Part shown: piece by piece, positions 44,567 to 55,759 of the stretch
Layout of the letters: the number at the start of each line of letters is the position of its first letter
Numbering within the stretch: the stretch's first letter is position 1
NCBI RefSeq assembly: GCF_036388275.1
Contig: NZ_DASVSF010000096.1
Location: 1-62,820, forward strand
DNA from: Longimicrobium sp.
Lineage (GTDB): Bacteria; Gemmatimonadota; Gemmatimonadetes; Longimicrobiales; Longimicrobiaceae
Direction: 5' to 3'
DNA: 62,820 nucleotides
Program-made: the position numbers and the translations under genes
Notes under the pieces: generated by a model
What the model was told of the DNA's origin: nothing
The model's database searches: none
Seen by the model: only the letters and a program-made list of their open reading frames with translations

Positions 44567-45373
44567 TCAGTCCGCGGGGCGGCTCAGCATGGCTCCCCAG
44601 GTCACCCGCACCCCGACCCACGCCTTGACCCCGGACTCCTTGTCCGGCTCGGTGATGCGGGTCACGGGATCGCTGCCCAGCACCACGTGTGCGGTTGGCG
44701 TGATGGCCGCCCGGCCCGAGGTGAGCGGCACCGAAACCGACAGGTCCACGTGGGTCAGCCCGTCGCGCGCGAAGTTCGCGTTGTCGAACCCCTCGGGCGT
44801 GTGCCCCCAGCTGGCGCCGGCCAGGGCCCCCAGCGTCACGGTGGTCCACTCGAACACGTTCACGGATTGCGAGACGGAGCCCTCGGCGTAGGTGCCGATG
44901 ACCTTGTCGACGTCGCGGTAGATGGTCAACGAGGGCGAGAGCGGGCCCTCTACCGACAGCCGGCCATAGAGCTCGGTGGTGTTGAGGTCGTCGGTGAAGC
45001 CGTTCTCGTTGGGAAAGCGGAACGCCAGCACTCCCGCCGCCAGCGTGGTCGCTCCGAAGTCGTAGCCGTACTCGGCCCACAGGTCCACCTCGGTGATGTC
45101 GGGTCCGTCGGCGGCGTTCATGCTGATGTCCCGCGGGTAGGCATAGGTGCCCGGCTCGTAGTTGGCCCACGCGCCGCCTGCGAGCGAACCGCCCAGCACG
45201 GGGACGGCGAGCGAGACGTCGCCCTGCACCACGGAACGGTTCGAAAAGGTGATCCCGCGCCAGAAGTAGGCGCTGTTCAGGGCCAGGTTGCCCGTCACGG
45301 TGGCCTGCGCGGCGGCGGGCGTGGCGGCGAACAGGGCGGCGAGCGAGGCCGCGGCGAGCAGGGAGCGACGCAT
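44567..45373 (-). CDS. TorF-like outer-membrane protein (putative porin family)
   Basis: A 268-residue outer-membrane protein: signal peptide MRRSLLAAASLAALFAATPA then AAQA, beta-barrel with the family opening NLALNSAYFWRGITFSN and alternating strands to the end (VGVRVTWGAMLSRPAD). This matches the TIGR02001/TorF family of conserved proteobacterial porin-like proteins. The ATG at 45373 begins the signal peptide. Divergent from ppc; the small membrane gene lies 7 bases downstream. Confidence 0.82.
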   Translation of the reverse strand: MRRSLLAAASLAALFAATPAAAQATVTGNLALNSAYFWRGITFSNRSVVQGDVSLAVPVLGGSLAGGAWANYEPGTYAYPRDISMNAADGPDITEVDLWAEYGYDFGATTLAAGVLAFRFPNENGFTDDLNTTELYGRLSVEGPLSPSLTIYRDVDKVIGTYAEGSVSQSVNVFEWTTVTLGALAGASWGHTPEGFDNANFARDGLTHVDLSVSVPLTSGRAAITPTAHVVLGSDPVTRITEPDKESGVKAWVGVRVTWGAMLSRPAD

Positions 45374-45567
45374 GGATTCCGGGGGATTGTAACGTCTGTG
45401 GGCGAGACGGAGCGCGGAGACGCGCCGGGGATCGCGAGCCCAGAATAGCCGCCGCGGCCCCGGTCCGCATCCCCCGATCGCCGATCCACCGCGCCGGGAC
45501 GCGAGCGCCGCGGCCCGGATCGCGCAAAGACGCGCGGCAGGCTGATCCACACACCACGGCGGTGAGC

Positions 45568-48327
<2,760 letters not shown>

Positions 48328-48382
48328 TCTGATCGTTCCGCTCGCACGGGGTTCGGTGACAGGCGTATCCTCCGGGCCGGGT

Positions 48383-50548
48383 TCATCCCAGCGCCTCCAG
48401 TTTGCGCCGAACCGCCTGTGTCGTCGCGTGACCCGGCCCATAGATGCGCTCGTACAGACGCAGTGCGTCTTCATACGCTGCTCTCGCGCCTGCATGATCG
48501 CCCAAGTCGTCGAGATTGCGAGCGATCTTGGCCAGGGTCATTGCACGCGAAGGTGCGTCTCCAAGCCGCTCGTAAACGGGGAGCTCCTCCTCGCGGCGGA
48601 TACGAATTGTCTCCTCCAACTGTCCCCGATGCTCGTACACATCAGCGATTTTGCCCATCGTCACGGCACGCGAGTGTACGTCGCCCAGCCGTTCGTAAAC
48701 GGGCAGCTGCTCCTCACGTCGGATGCGGAGGGCTTCCTCCGTCTCCCCCTGCTGCTGGAGAACGTCGGCGATCTTACCCATCGTCACCGCGCGCGCGCGT
48801 ACGTCCCCCAGCCGCTCAAATACAGGAAGCAGCTCCTCTCGGTAGATGCGCAGCGCCTCGCTAGTTTCGCCTCGCTGCTGCAGAGTGTCGGCGATTCTAC
48901 TCATCGTAATTGCACGCCCGCGTACGTCCTCCAGCCGCTCAAATACGGGTAGCAGCTCCTCTCGGTAGATTCGCAGCGCCTCGCTAGTTTCGCCTCGCTG
49001 CTGCAGAATGTCAGCGATCTTGCCCATCGCCAAGGCACGCGCGCGCACATCTCCCAACTGCTCATAGACAGGAATTTCTTCTTCTCGGCGCATGCGTAAT
49101 GCCTCATCCACTTCGCCCCTTCGCGTCAGGATGTCGGCGATCATCCCCATCGTCACGGCACGCGAGCGCACATCCCCCACGCGGTCAAAAACAGGCAGTT
49201 GCTCCTCGCGGTAGACGCGTAGCGCTTCCTCCGTATCACCCCGTTGCAGCAAGATACGAGCGATCTGGCCCAGTGTGACCGCACGCGCGTAGACATCGCC
49301 GAGTCGCTCATAGACCGGCAACTCCTCCTCACGACGAATGCGCAAAGCTTCTTCTATTTCACCGCGCTGCTCCAGGATGCCGGCGATCTGGCCCATGACC
49401 ACGGCACGTGATCGCTCATCTCCCAGGTGCTCGAACACCGGGAGTACTTCCTCCCGATGAATCCGCAGCGCCTCCTCCGTTTCTCCGCGTAGTTGAAGGA
49501 TCTTCGCAATCTGGGCCATCGTTGCGGCGCGCGAGTGCCGATCACCCATTTGTTCGAAAGTCGGGAGTTGCTCCTGCCGCCGTATCCGCAGCGCTTCATT
49601 CAGTTCGCCACGCCATTGCAGTAGATTCGCCAGGTGGCTGTATGCCACGGCACGGAGGCGCGGCTCGTCCAAACGCGCGAATGTCGGGATGACATTCTCC
49701 CGCAAGGTCCGAATCGCACCATCCGGCTGACTTCGTCCCGCGTGAATCAAGGCCTCCAGCATGTCGGCGATGGCGCCCTCACGGGGGTGGGATCGTGTCC
49801 CGTCCGTCGCGCGGTACGCATGAACGGCGTCAAGCGCCTCCGAGAGTTGAGAAAGTCGCAGATACTTGTTTGCGGCAACGAGCAATGGCGGCGCTTCCCG
49901 TATGTCTTCCCTCGTGACTGCCGGCGTCTCGCGGTGCCCGCTTTCCAGTTGCGACGGACCCTCCGCTGTTTCGCCGCGCTGGTGGTTCTGCGCAGGCGCT
50001 TCGGCCCAGAACGATGCAAGGTCGCAGAAATCCGGTGCTATGGACCACCATTGCTGTCGCGATTCAGGATGGACGAACACCAGCCACAAGCACGGATAGT
50101 CGCGAACGAGAATATCTCGCTGCACATTGATCTGCTGAAGCAGTTGTGAGCGGTCGGTCCGTCCCCGGTACATCGCATCCTCAAAGCCCCACAAGGCCAA
50201 CACTTGCCGCCTGTCATCGGTTTCCGGCGGCAGTTCTTTATGCAGTAGCGCCCACAGATTGAAGCTTTCGACGCCACGTGTTCTGGTTAGAGCACCGATA
50301 TCATAGGGGTGAACCGGAAAATCGGGTGGTTGAAGCTCTGAAATGAGCCAGTCCAGGATCGCCTTCCGATCACGAACGTTGAGTACTTCCACGAACGCCA
50401 GCTTGAAACCGGACCCCAGCGTGCGCTGCACAAGGCGCAACAGCCGAGACTGATCCTCCTCGGCCATGATCGTCGTGGCCAAGGCGGCCGGGTGCCGGGG
50501 CCCGGATTCGCGTGCAGGCTCGCGAACGGGTCGGGAAGGTTTGGGCAT
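48383..50548 (-). CDS. Giant TPR protein with N-terminal degenerate NTPase-like domain
   Basis: A 721-residue protein. Residues 1-190 are non-repetitive and contain LAFVEVLNVRDRKAILDWLI and INVQRDILVRDYPCLWLVFV then HPESRQQWWSIAPDFCDLASFW, a pattern I associate with the NTPase-coupled N-terminal regions of bacterial TPR conflict proteins. Residues about 300-720 hold ten 41-residue repeats of the type GETSEALRIYREELLPVFER. It starts 9 bases after the AAA ATPase stop and is surely cotranscribed with it. Codons are less GC-extreme than in ppc. Likely a sensor or scaffold; not proven. Confidence 0.78.
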   Translation of the reverse strand: MPKPSRPVREPARESGPRHPAALATTIMAEEDQSRLLRLVQRTLGSGFKLAFVEVLNVRDRKAILDWLISELQPPDFPVHPYDIGALTRTRGVESFNLWALLHKELPPETDDRRQVLALWGFEDAMYRGRTDRSQLLQQINVQRDILVRDYPCLWLVFVHPESRQQWWSIAPDFCDLASFWAEAPAQNHQRGETAEGPSQLESGHRETPAVTREDIREAPPLLVAANKYLRLSQLSEALDAVHAYRATDGTRSHPREGAIADMLEALIHAGRSQPDGAIRTLRENVIPTFARLDEPRLRAVAYSHLANLLQWRGELNEALRIRRQEQLPTFEQMGDRHSRAATMAQIAKILQLRGETEEALRIHREEVLPVFEHLGDERSRAVVMGQIAGILEQRGEIEEALRIRREEELPVYERLGDVYARAVTLGQIARILLQRGDTEEALRVYREEQLPVFDRVGDVRSRAVTMGMIADILTRRGEVDEALRMRREEEIPVYEQLGDVRARALAMGKIADILQQRGETSEALRIYREELLPVFERLEDVRGRAITMSRIADTLQQRGETSEALRIYREELLPVFERLGDVRARAVTMGKIADVLQQQGETEEALRIRREEQLPVYERLGDVHSRAVTMGKIADVYEHRGQLEETIRIRREEELPVYERLGDAPSRAMTLAKIARNLDDLGDHAGARAAYEDALRLYERIYGPGHATTQAVRRKLEALG
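48420..49650 (-). repeat. Ten tandem 123-bp coding repeats
   Basis: The TPR part is a DNA-level tandem array with 123-bp period (the word CTAGTTTCGCCTCGCTGCTG recurs at 48861 and 48984). Two central units are almost identical, indicating recent duplication or gene conversion; outer units are more diverged. Confidence 0.8.
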
Positions 50549-50557
50549 GGAGCGCCT

Positions 50558-51880
50558 TCAGCTCTGCGGGTCCGAGATTCGGCGCTGAAAGTCCGGTAGC
50601 TCACTCACGAGTGGATGAACGTCATACCAGATCTCACCGTTGTACTGGAAAGCCAGCCGCTGAAAGAGCACCTCGAGATATGCGTCGCCGCTGGACAGCC
50701 GCTTCGTTCGTGCAATGTCGATGAGCACGTCCCACCAGCCGTTCGCATCGATCCGGTCCCGCAGCCGCTGCCGCCGCCGCTCGAGGGTCCGATTGACGTC
50801 GGCCAGCGTAATCGTCTCGCCCGCGGCATCCAGCGTGGCGTCCTGCGCCAGCTCCAGGAACTCGCGGATCGCGCCGCCCGATGCAAGCGCGAGCCGGGTC
50901 TGGGCCAGCGGATCGGGAATCAGCGTCTGGACCTCGATCCGCTTGTCGAGCGCTTCCAGCAGCTTGTCGCGTCCCGGGCCCGAAGCTTCGAAGTAGGGCT
51001 GGTGCTTCGCGCGCATCTTGACCGTGGGCATCGTTTCGCACCGGAACACCGATTCCAGGCTCTGCGATTCCGGCCGCAAGACCAGGCTGATCGGAGGCGT
51101 GACGATCAGGTTGCACTGCAGCGCCCGGAACCGGTCAGCCGACTGGACGAGGAGCGAATCGATCAGGCGAGGCTCATAGCGGTCCATATTGTCGATCAGG
51201 ATCAGCAGATCATAACCCTGCCGCCGCAGGATCTCGCCCGCCGCGCCCAGTACGTTGTTGACGTGCGCCATCAATGTGCCGGGAAACTGCTTCAACGTCG
51301 TCTTCACCGACTTCCGGTGCGCGCTTTCCACGCGCAGCGACGACGTGACCGAGGCCATCAGCTTCGCGAAGAACGGCACCCCGCCTTCCGCGGTTGCGCT
51401 GGCGTTGACGCCGGCCAGATACTGCTTTCCTTCCTCGTCCGCGAATACCACCTCGCCGAACCACTGCTCCACCCGTTGAAGCACCTGGGGGTCCAGCGGC
51501 GTTCCGCGCTTCCGCATCTCTTCCTCGACCACCCGGGCGATGACGAGGAGCAAGTCCTCCATGGCGAAGTCGTTCGCGTCCATCTCTACGTTCGCCTCGA
51601 AGTAGATGGCGAAGTAGCGTTCCCGGAGCTGATGGGTAAGGCGCTTGAGTTCGGTGCTCTTTCCGGCGCCCCGGTGGCTGGCGAACACGACATGCTGCCA
51701 GCGGCCGGCGGGCTGCCGCCTCAACAGGTTCTGGAGCCGCGCTGCCGGATCGTCGCCGCCTCGCGCGGGGGCCAGGTCCGTCCACCGCCGGTCCCCGCTT
51801 TCCAGGGGAAACTCGAAGTCCAGCGCCGGCGTGGCTTCGTCCAGAGTCCGGGCGATTGGAGGTGGTGTTTGGCGGCTCAT
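50558..51880 (-). CDS. AAA/STAND-type P-loop ATPase paired with the TPR protein
   Basis: A 440-residue ATPase: Walker A ASHRGAGKSTEL (GAGKST 71-76), Walker B LLILIDNMD (Asp230), helical region RALQCNLIVTPPISLVLRPE and a C-terminal winged-helix-like part (LADVNRTLERRRQRLRDRID, NGWWDVLIDIARTKRLSSGD). This is an AAA/NACHT-like ATPase of the sort found next to effector or TPR genes. The start at ATG 51880 (MSRQTPP) is uncertain; an ATG at 51970 is in frame. It immediately precedes the TPR gene. No nuclease, protease or TIR effector is fused. Confidence 0.8.
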   Translation of the reverse strand: MSRQTPPPIARTLDEATPALDFEFPLESGDRRWTDLAPARGGDDPAARLQNLLRRQPAGRWQHVVFASHRGAGKSTELKRLTHQLRERYFAIYFEANVEMDANDFAMEDLLLVIARVVEEEMRKRGTPLDPQVLQRVEQWFGEVVFADEEGKQYLAGVNASATAEGGVPFFAKLMASVTSSLRVESAHRKSVKTTLKQFPGTLMAHVNNVLGAAGEILRRQGYDLLILIDNMDRYEPRLIDSLLVQSADRFRALQCNLIVTPPISLVLRPESQSLESVFRCETMPTVKMRAKHQPYFEASGPGRDKLLEALDKRIEVQTLIPDPLAQTRLALASGGAIREFLELAQDATLDAAGETITLADVNRTLERRRQRLRDRIDANGWWDVLIDIARTKRLSSGDAYLEVLFQRLAFQYNGEIWYDVHPLVSELPDFQRRISDPQS

Positions 51881-52300
51881 GGATCCGTCAGTCTCTGCGG
51901 GTGCGCAGACGGGTAGCGTCGGCCGAATTTCCTTCATTATGATCCGGACGCACGGCTTTGCCAGGATCATGGGTCTATTCTAACCCGTGGACGCCGGATG
52001 GGGAATCTTCATCGGGCCAAGCAGAACGTTAGACCGCCAGGACGGTGGAACGCCCCTACGTGCAGGCGTCCAGCGGCGAGCCGTGGCCTTCAACAGCATC
52101 ACGCAGAGCCGCAGAGGAAACGGAGAGGACGCAGAGGAAGTGACGAATTCCCCTGCGTCCTCTCTTTTCTCTCCTCGCCCTCTGCGTGAAATGGTTTTCA
52201 GCCCTTGGGCGCACCGCCCAGTAACAGGGGAGAGGCGACCTGAACTACGCCTTGGCGGCGGCGCTGGAGTGGGCTTTCTCTGGACGATGACGCGGGGAGG
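51881..52300. other. Intergenic region with an imperfect palindromic repeat
   Basis: Apart from the palindrome at 52099-52189 I find no gene or clear promoter in this stretch. Confidence 0.4.
52099..52189. repeat. Imperfect inverted repeat of the CACGCAGAG type
   Basis: TCACGCAGAG (52099-52108) pairs with CTCTGCGTGA (52180-52189), and GAGAGGACGCAG pairs with CTGCGTCCTCTC inside. The arms are purine-rich/pyrimidine-rich. Elements of this pattern are known as dispersed intergenic repeats in several phyla; no second copy is in this window. Confidence 0.6.
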
Positions 52301-53635
52301 TCAGGCGATCGATGGGCTGTCGGCGGCGGGAAGGGTGAGGGTGAATACGGATCCGCCACCGTCGCGGCTGCGGACGCCCAGGTCGCCGCCCATGCCGCGG
52401 GCCAGGTCGCGGCTGATGGCCAGCCCCAGCCCCGTGCCCTCGGAGCGGCGGGTGCGGCTCATGTCTACCTGCACGAACGGCTCGAACACCGACGCCTGCT
52501 TTTCCGGCGGAATGCCGACTCCCGTGTCGCTGACGGACAGGAACACGACGGACGGCTGCCCGGGGGCCACGCCCGCCTCGACCGCGATGCGGCCGCCTGC
52601 CGGGGTGAACTTCAGCGCGTTGCTCAGCAGGTTGATCACCACCTGCTGCACCTTTTCGCGGTCGGCCCGCACGGGCGGGGCGTGCACGTCCACGTCGAAC
52701 GCCAGCTCCTTGGCCGCCATCTGCGGCTCCACCATCGGCGTGACGGCGGCCATCAGCTCGGGGACGTCCACGTCCTCCACCACGTACTCCACCCGGCCAG
52801 ACTCGATGCGCGCCAGGTTCAGCACGTCGTTGATCAGCCGCAGCAGGTGCTGCTGCCCGCGCGCGATGCGGTCGAGCGCGCCCAGCTGCGCCTCGGTCAC
52901 CGGGCCGTGGATGCCCATCTCCAGCAGCTGCACGTAGCCCGCGATGGCGTTCAGCGGCGTCCGCAGCTCATGGCTCATCACCGCCAGGAAGCTGCTCTTG
53001 GCGCGGTTGGCCTCTTCGGCCGCCGTGCGCTGCCGCTCGAGCTCTTCGGACCGTTCGATGAGCTCGTTGTTGATGGCCGCCATCTCCTCGGCCTGCGCTT
53101 CGAGCTCGGCGGCCTGCTCCTGCAGCTGGGTGTGCTGGAGCTCCAGTTCCATCCCCTGCTGCTCCAGCATGTCGTTGGCCTCGGCCAGCTGCGTGGCGTG
53201 CGCCTCGGCCACGGCGCGGGCCTGCTCGGCTTCACGGCGGGCACGCAGCAGCTCGTCCTCGAACTTGCGCCGCTCGTTCACCTGCATGAACACGCAGTCG
53301 TTGGCCCACGCCCCGCCGCGCTCGCGCCGGGCGGCGTTGGCCAGAACGCCCACGTCCTGCCCGTCCCTGGCGCGAAGGAGCAGAAAGATCTCTTCGGCGT
53401 GGCCGTGCAGGCGAACGAGGGGAAAGAAGTGCGTCTGGTAGAAGACGCGCGTTCCCACCCCCATCAGGCTCTCGATGCGGCGCCCCTGCAGCTCGCCGCG
53501 CCCGTAGCCCAGCATGGCCGCCAGCGTGGCGTTGGCGGCCGTGATGGTGCCGTCGTCGGCGAACGACGCATAGCCGCACGGCGCCTGGTCCAGCAGCTCG
53601 TCGAGTGTGGTCTGCGTGACCCCCACGGTGGTCAC
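52301..53635 (-). CDS. PAS-domain sensor histidine kinase, coupled to an RsbQ-like hydrolase
   Basis: A 444-residue soluble kinase: PAS domain (about 10-125, GYASFADDGTITAANATLAA), coiled coil (125-215), HisKA with phospho-His222 in MSHELRTPLNAI, and HATPase_c (NLLSNALKFT, SDTGVGIP, GTGLGLAISRDLA). No transmembrane segment, so it senses a cytoplasmic signal. Its GTG start overlaps the stop of the RsbQ-like gene (GTGA), meaning tight coupling. In Bacillus RsbQ works with the PAS phosphatase RsbP; here the partner is a kinase. No response regulator is adjacent. Confidence 0.88.
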   Translation of the reverse strand: MTTVGVTQTTLDELLDQAPCGYASFADDGTITAANATLAAMLGYGRGELQGRRIESLMGVGTRVFYQTHFFPLVRLHGHAEEIFLLLRARDGQDVGVLANAARRERGGAWANDCVFMQVNERRKFEDELLRARREAEQARAVAEAHATQLAEANDMLEQQGMELELQHTQLQEQAAELEAQAEEMAAINNELIERSEELERQRTAAEEANRAKSSFLAVMSHELRTPLNAIAGYVQLLEMGIHGPVTEAQLGALDRIARGQQHLLRLINDVLNLARIESGRVEYVVEDVDVPELMAAVTPMVEPQMAAKELAFDVDVHAPPVRADREKVQQVVINLLSNALKFTPAGGRIAVEAGVAPGQPSVVFLSVSDTGVGIPPEKQASVFEPFVQVDMSRTRRSEGTGLGLAISRDLARGMGGDLGVRSRDGGGSVFTLTLPAADSPSIA

Positions 53636-54444
53636 GCGACGGCGGCGGGCTGCAGGTAGTCGCGGATCAGCTCGATGGTCTCTTCCGGGTGGCTCATGTG
53701 CGGGCAGTGGCCGGTGGCGCTCATCACCCGCAGCGTGCTCCCCGGCAGCTCGCGGTGCAGGTAGTCGCCCACCTCCAGCGGCGCCACCATGTCGTCGGAG
53801 CACTGCAGGATCAGCGAGGGCACGCCCACCTTGCCCAGGTCCGTGCGGTTGTCGGACAGGAAGGTGGCCTCGGCGAAGCGGCGCGCCACCACCGGGTCGG
53901 TGCTGCAGAAGCTGGAGGTAAGCTCCTCGCCCAGCTCCGGCCGGTCGGGGTTCTTCATGATGGCGGGCGCCAGGAAGTTGGCCCAGCCGATGAAGTTGCG
54001 GTCCATCATGTCGAGCAGCCCCTCGATGTCGGCGCGCTCGAAGCCGCCCACGTACGGCGGGTCGTTGATGTAGCGCGGCGACGGCCCGATCAGCACCAGC
54101 CGCTCGAAGCGCCCGGGCTCGCGGTTGGCCGCCAGCACCGCCACCATGCTGCTGACCGAGTGCGCCACCAGCACCACGTCCCGCAGGTCCAGCGCGTGGA
54201 TGACGTCGATGACGTCCTGCGCGTAGCCCTCCAGCGTGGAATACCGGCTGGCGTCGTACGCGGCCAGGTCGCTGCGTCCCGAGCCCACGTAGTCGAAGAG
54301 GACGATGCGGTAGTCGTCCTCGAAGGCCGGCGTCACCAGGCGCCACATGTTCTGGTCGCACCCGAAGCCGTGGGCGAAGACCATCGGCTGCGTGCCTCGG
54401 CCGAACACCTTCACGTTGTTGCGAGCGAGCACGTCCTGGGGCAT
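53632..54444 (-). CDS. RsbQ-like alpha/beta-hydrolase (signalling hydrolase)
   Basis: A 270-residue hydrolase: AHGFGCDQNMWR oxyanion region, LFDYVGSGRSD, nucleophile Ser96 in VAHSVSSM and His in ATGHCPHMSHP. This is the RsbQ/KAI2-type pattern, in which the hydrolase supplies or perceives a small ligand for a PAS domain. ATG 54444 (MPQDVLARNN) is the natural start. Gene order (hydrolase then PAS protein, overlapping) repeats the Bacillus rsbQ-rsbP arrangement. Confidence 0.88.
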   Translation of the reverse strand: MPQDVLARNNVKVFGRGTQPMVFAHGFGCDQNMWRLVTPAFEDDYRIVLFDYVGSGRSDLAAYDASRYSTLEGYAQDVIDVIHALDLRDVVLVAHSVSSMVAVLAANREPGRFERLVLIGPSPRYINDPPYVGGFERADIEGLLDMMDRNFIGWANFLAPAIMKNPDRPELGEELTSSFCSTDPVVARRFAEATFLSDNRTDLGKVGVPSLILQCSDDMVAPLEVGDYLHRELPGSTLRVMSATGHCPHMSHPEETIELIRDYLQPAAVA

Positions 54445-54614
54445 GTCCAATTTTCGTCTAGGGTTGGGCGTAAGTCCAAGCTGCTTCTCGCCCGCAAACA
54501 TCATGCGCCGTCAGCTTCTGTCGGGTGCGGAACTCCTGCCCAAAGCCGGCGGCGCGCCGCTGATTGCTTCCCGGAAAGACACTTCGCGGGGGCAGAGCGT
54601 TGAGGAGGGAGGGA

Positions 54615-55409
54615 CTACAGCGTGGCTGCGTACTGCAGCGCTTCCACCAGGCCGCCCCGGTCCACGTGGCCCACGTGGTGGCGGGCCGCCGCGCGCACCT
54701 CGGCCGCGGCGTTGCCCATGGCGACGGGAAAGCCGACCACGCGCATGGCTTCCAGGTCGTTGGTGCCATCACCCACCATCATCACGCGCTCCAGCGGAAT
54801 CCCGTACTCGTCCGCCACCACGCGCACCGCGCCGGCCTTGTCGAGCCCCGGCGCGGTCAGGCTGATGAACGCCGTGTCGGGCATCACGGGCGACGTGGAG
54901 GGCGTAAGCACCAGCCCGTCGTGCGGTTCCACGAGAACGGCGGCTTCCTCCGCCAGCGGCACCACCCACTGCGCGCGAACGATGGCGCCCCGCAGCTCGC
55001 CGAACGGGCGCGGGGTGAAGGGGACGCCGAGCAGCCCGGCGTGGCGCCGGGCGCGGTCGTCGGTGCTATCGACGGCGTATTGGGTGTCGGTGTACAGCTC
55101 CAGGATGCGCCCGGTCTCCCGCGCCCGGGCGACGAGCATTCGAACGGTGTCATCGGGGATGTGGCCGGAGCGCGAGCGGCCCGTCGGCAGGTGCACGATG
55201 CTGGCGCCGTTCTGAAAGACGTGCCATCCCTGCGGGTCCAGCCGCTCCGCCAAGTCGCGCGTCAGCCCGAATGCGGGGCGCCCGGAGCAGATCACCAGCC
55301 GCGCGCCGGCCTCCCGCGCGCGTTCCACCGCGGGCCACACCTCCGACGCCACGTCGCCGGAGCTTCCCACCAGCGTTCCATCCACGTCCACGCAAATCAG
55401 CTCGATCAT
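54615..55409 (-). CDS. Cof-type HAD-IIB family hydrolase
   Basis: A 264-residue phosphatase with DVDGT (8-12) as motif I (nucleophile Asp8), ICSGRP as motif II, Lys in GLDKAGAV and VGDGTNDLEAM as motif IV. The large C2 cap is present. Acts on small phosphorylated metabolites; substrate unknown. ATG 55409 (MIELICVDVDG) is the start, the upstream reading having no similarity. It lies 170 bases upstream of the RsbQ-like gene on the same strand, probably separately transcribed. Confidence 0.9.
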   Translation of the reverse strand: MIELICVDVDGTLVGSSGDVASEVWPAVERAREAGARLVICSGRPAFGLTRDLAERLDPQGWHVFQNGASIVHLPTGRSRSGHIPDDTVRMLVARARETGRILELYTDTQYAVDSTDDRARRHAGLLGVPFTPRPFGELRGAIVRAQWVVPLAEEAAVLVEPHDGLVLTPSTSPVMPDTAFISLTAPGLDKAGAVRVVADEYGIPLERVMMVGDGTNDLEAMRVVGFPVAMGNAAAEVRAAARHHVGHVDRGGLVEALQYAATL

Positions 55410-55759
55410 CTCGCACCCACCGTTCTCATGTCCGCCTCCTGGCACTCCGGCGAACAGCGGAAGAACAAGGCCACAAGGCAAACGGCGTGACTCCGCTGAC
55501 GGATAGAGCCCGGACGGCGGCGGATTACCCACCAGCGTACCACGCGGCGGATCGGTCGCACCACTCGCCAGCGTTTGCGCCCCGGTCGAGTATTCTCACC
55601 CGTGTTGGATTTGGCTTCCCTCCTCTTGCCTGCTTTTCTCACCAGAGGTAGCGTTGTTGGCTAGCGGCTTCGACTGGCCGGTTCCACCGATGCGTGTCCC
55701 GCTGCACTCGCTCATTGCAGTCGTGCCCTAGGTAGCAGCCTTCGACTGAGTCTCGGCCC
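55410..55759. other. Intergenic region at the edge of AT-richer DNA
   Basis: 350 bases. GC content drops visibly from about 55600. No gene, repeat or convincing promoter seen; the HAD promoter (minus) and the RelA/SpoT-like promoter (plus) must both lie here. Confidence 0.4.
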
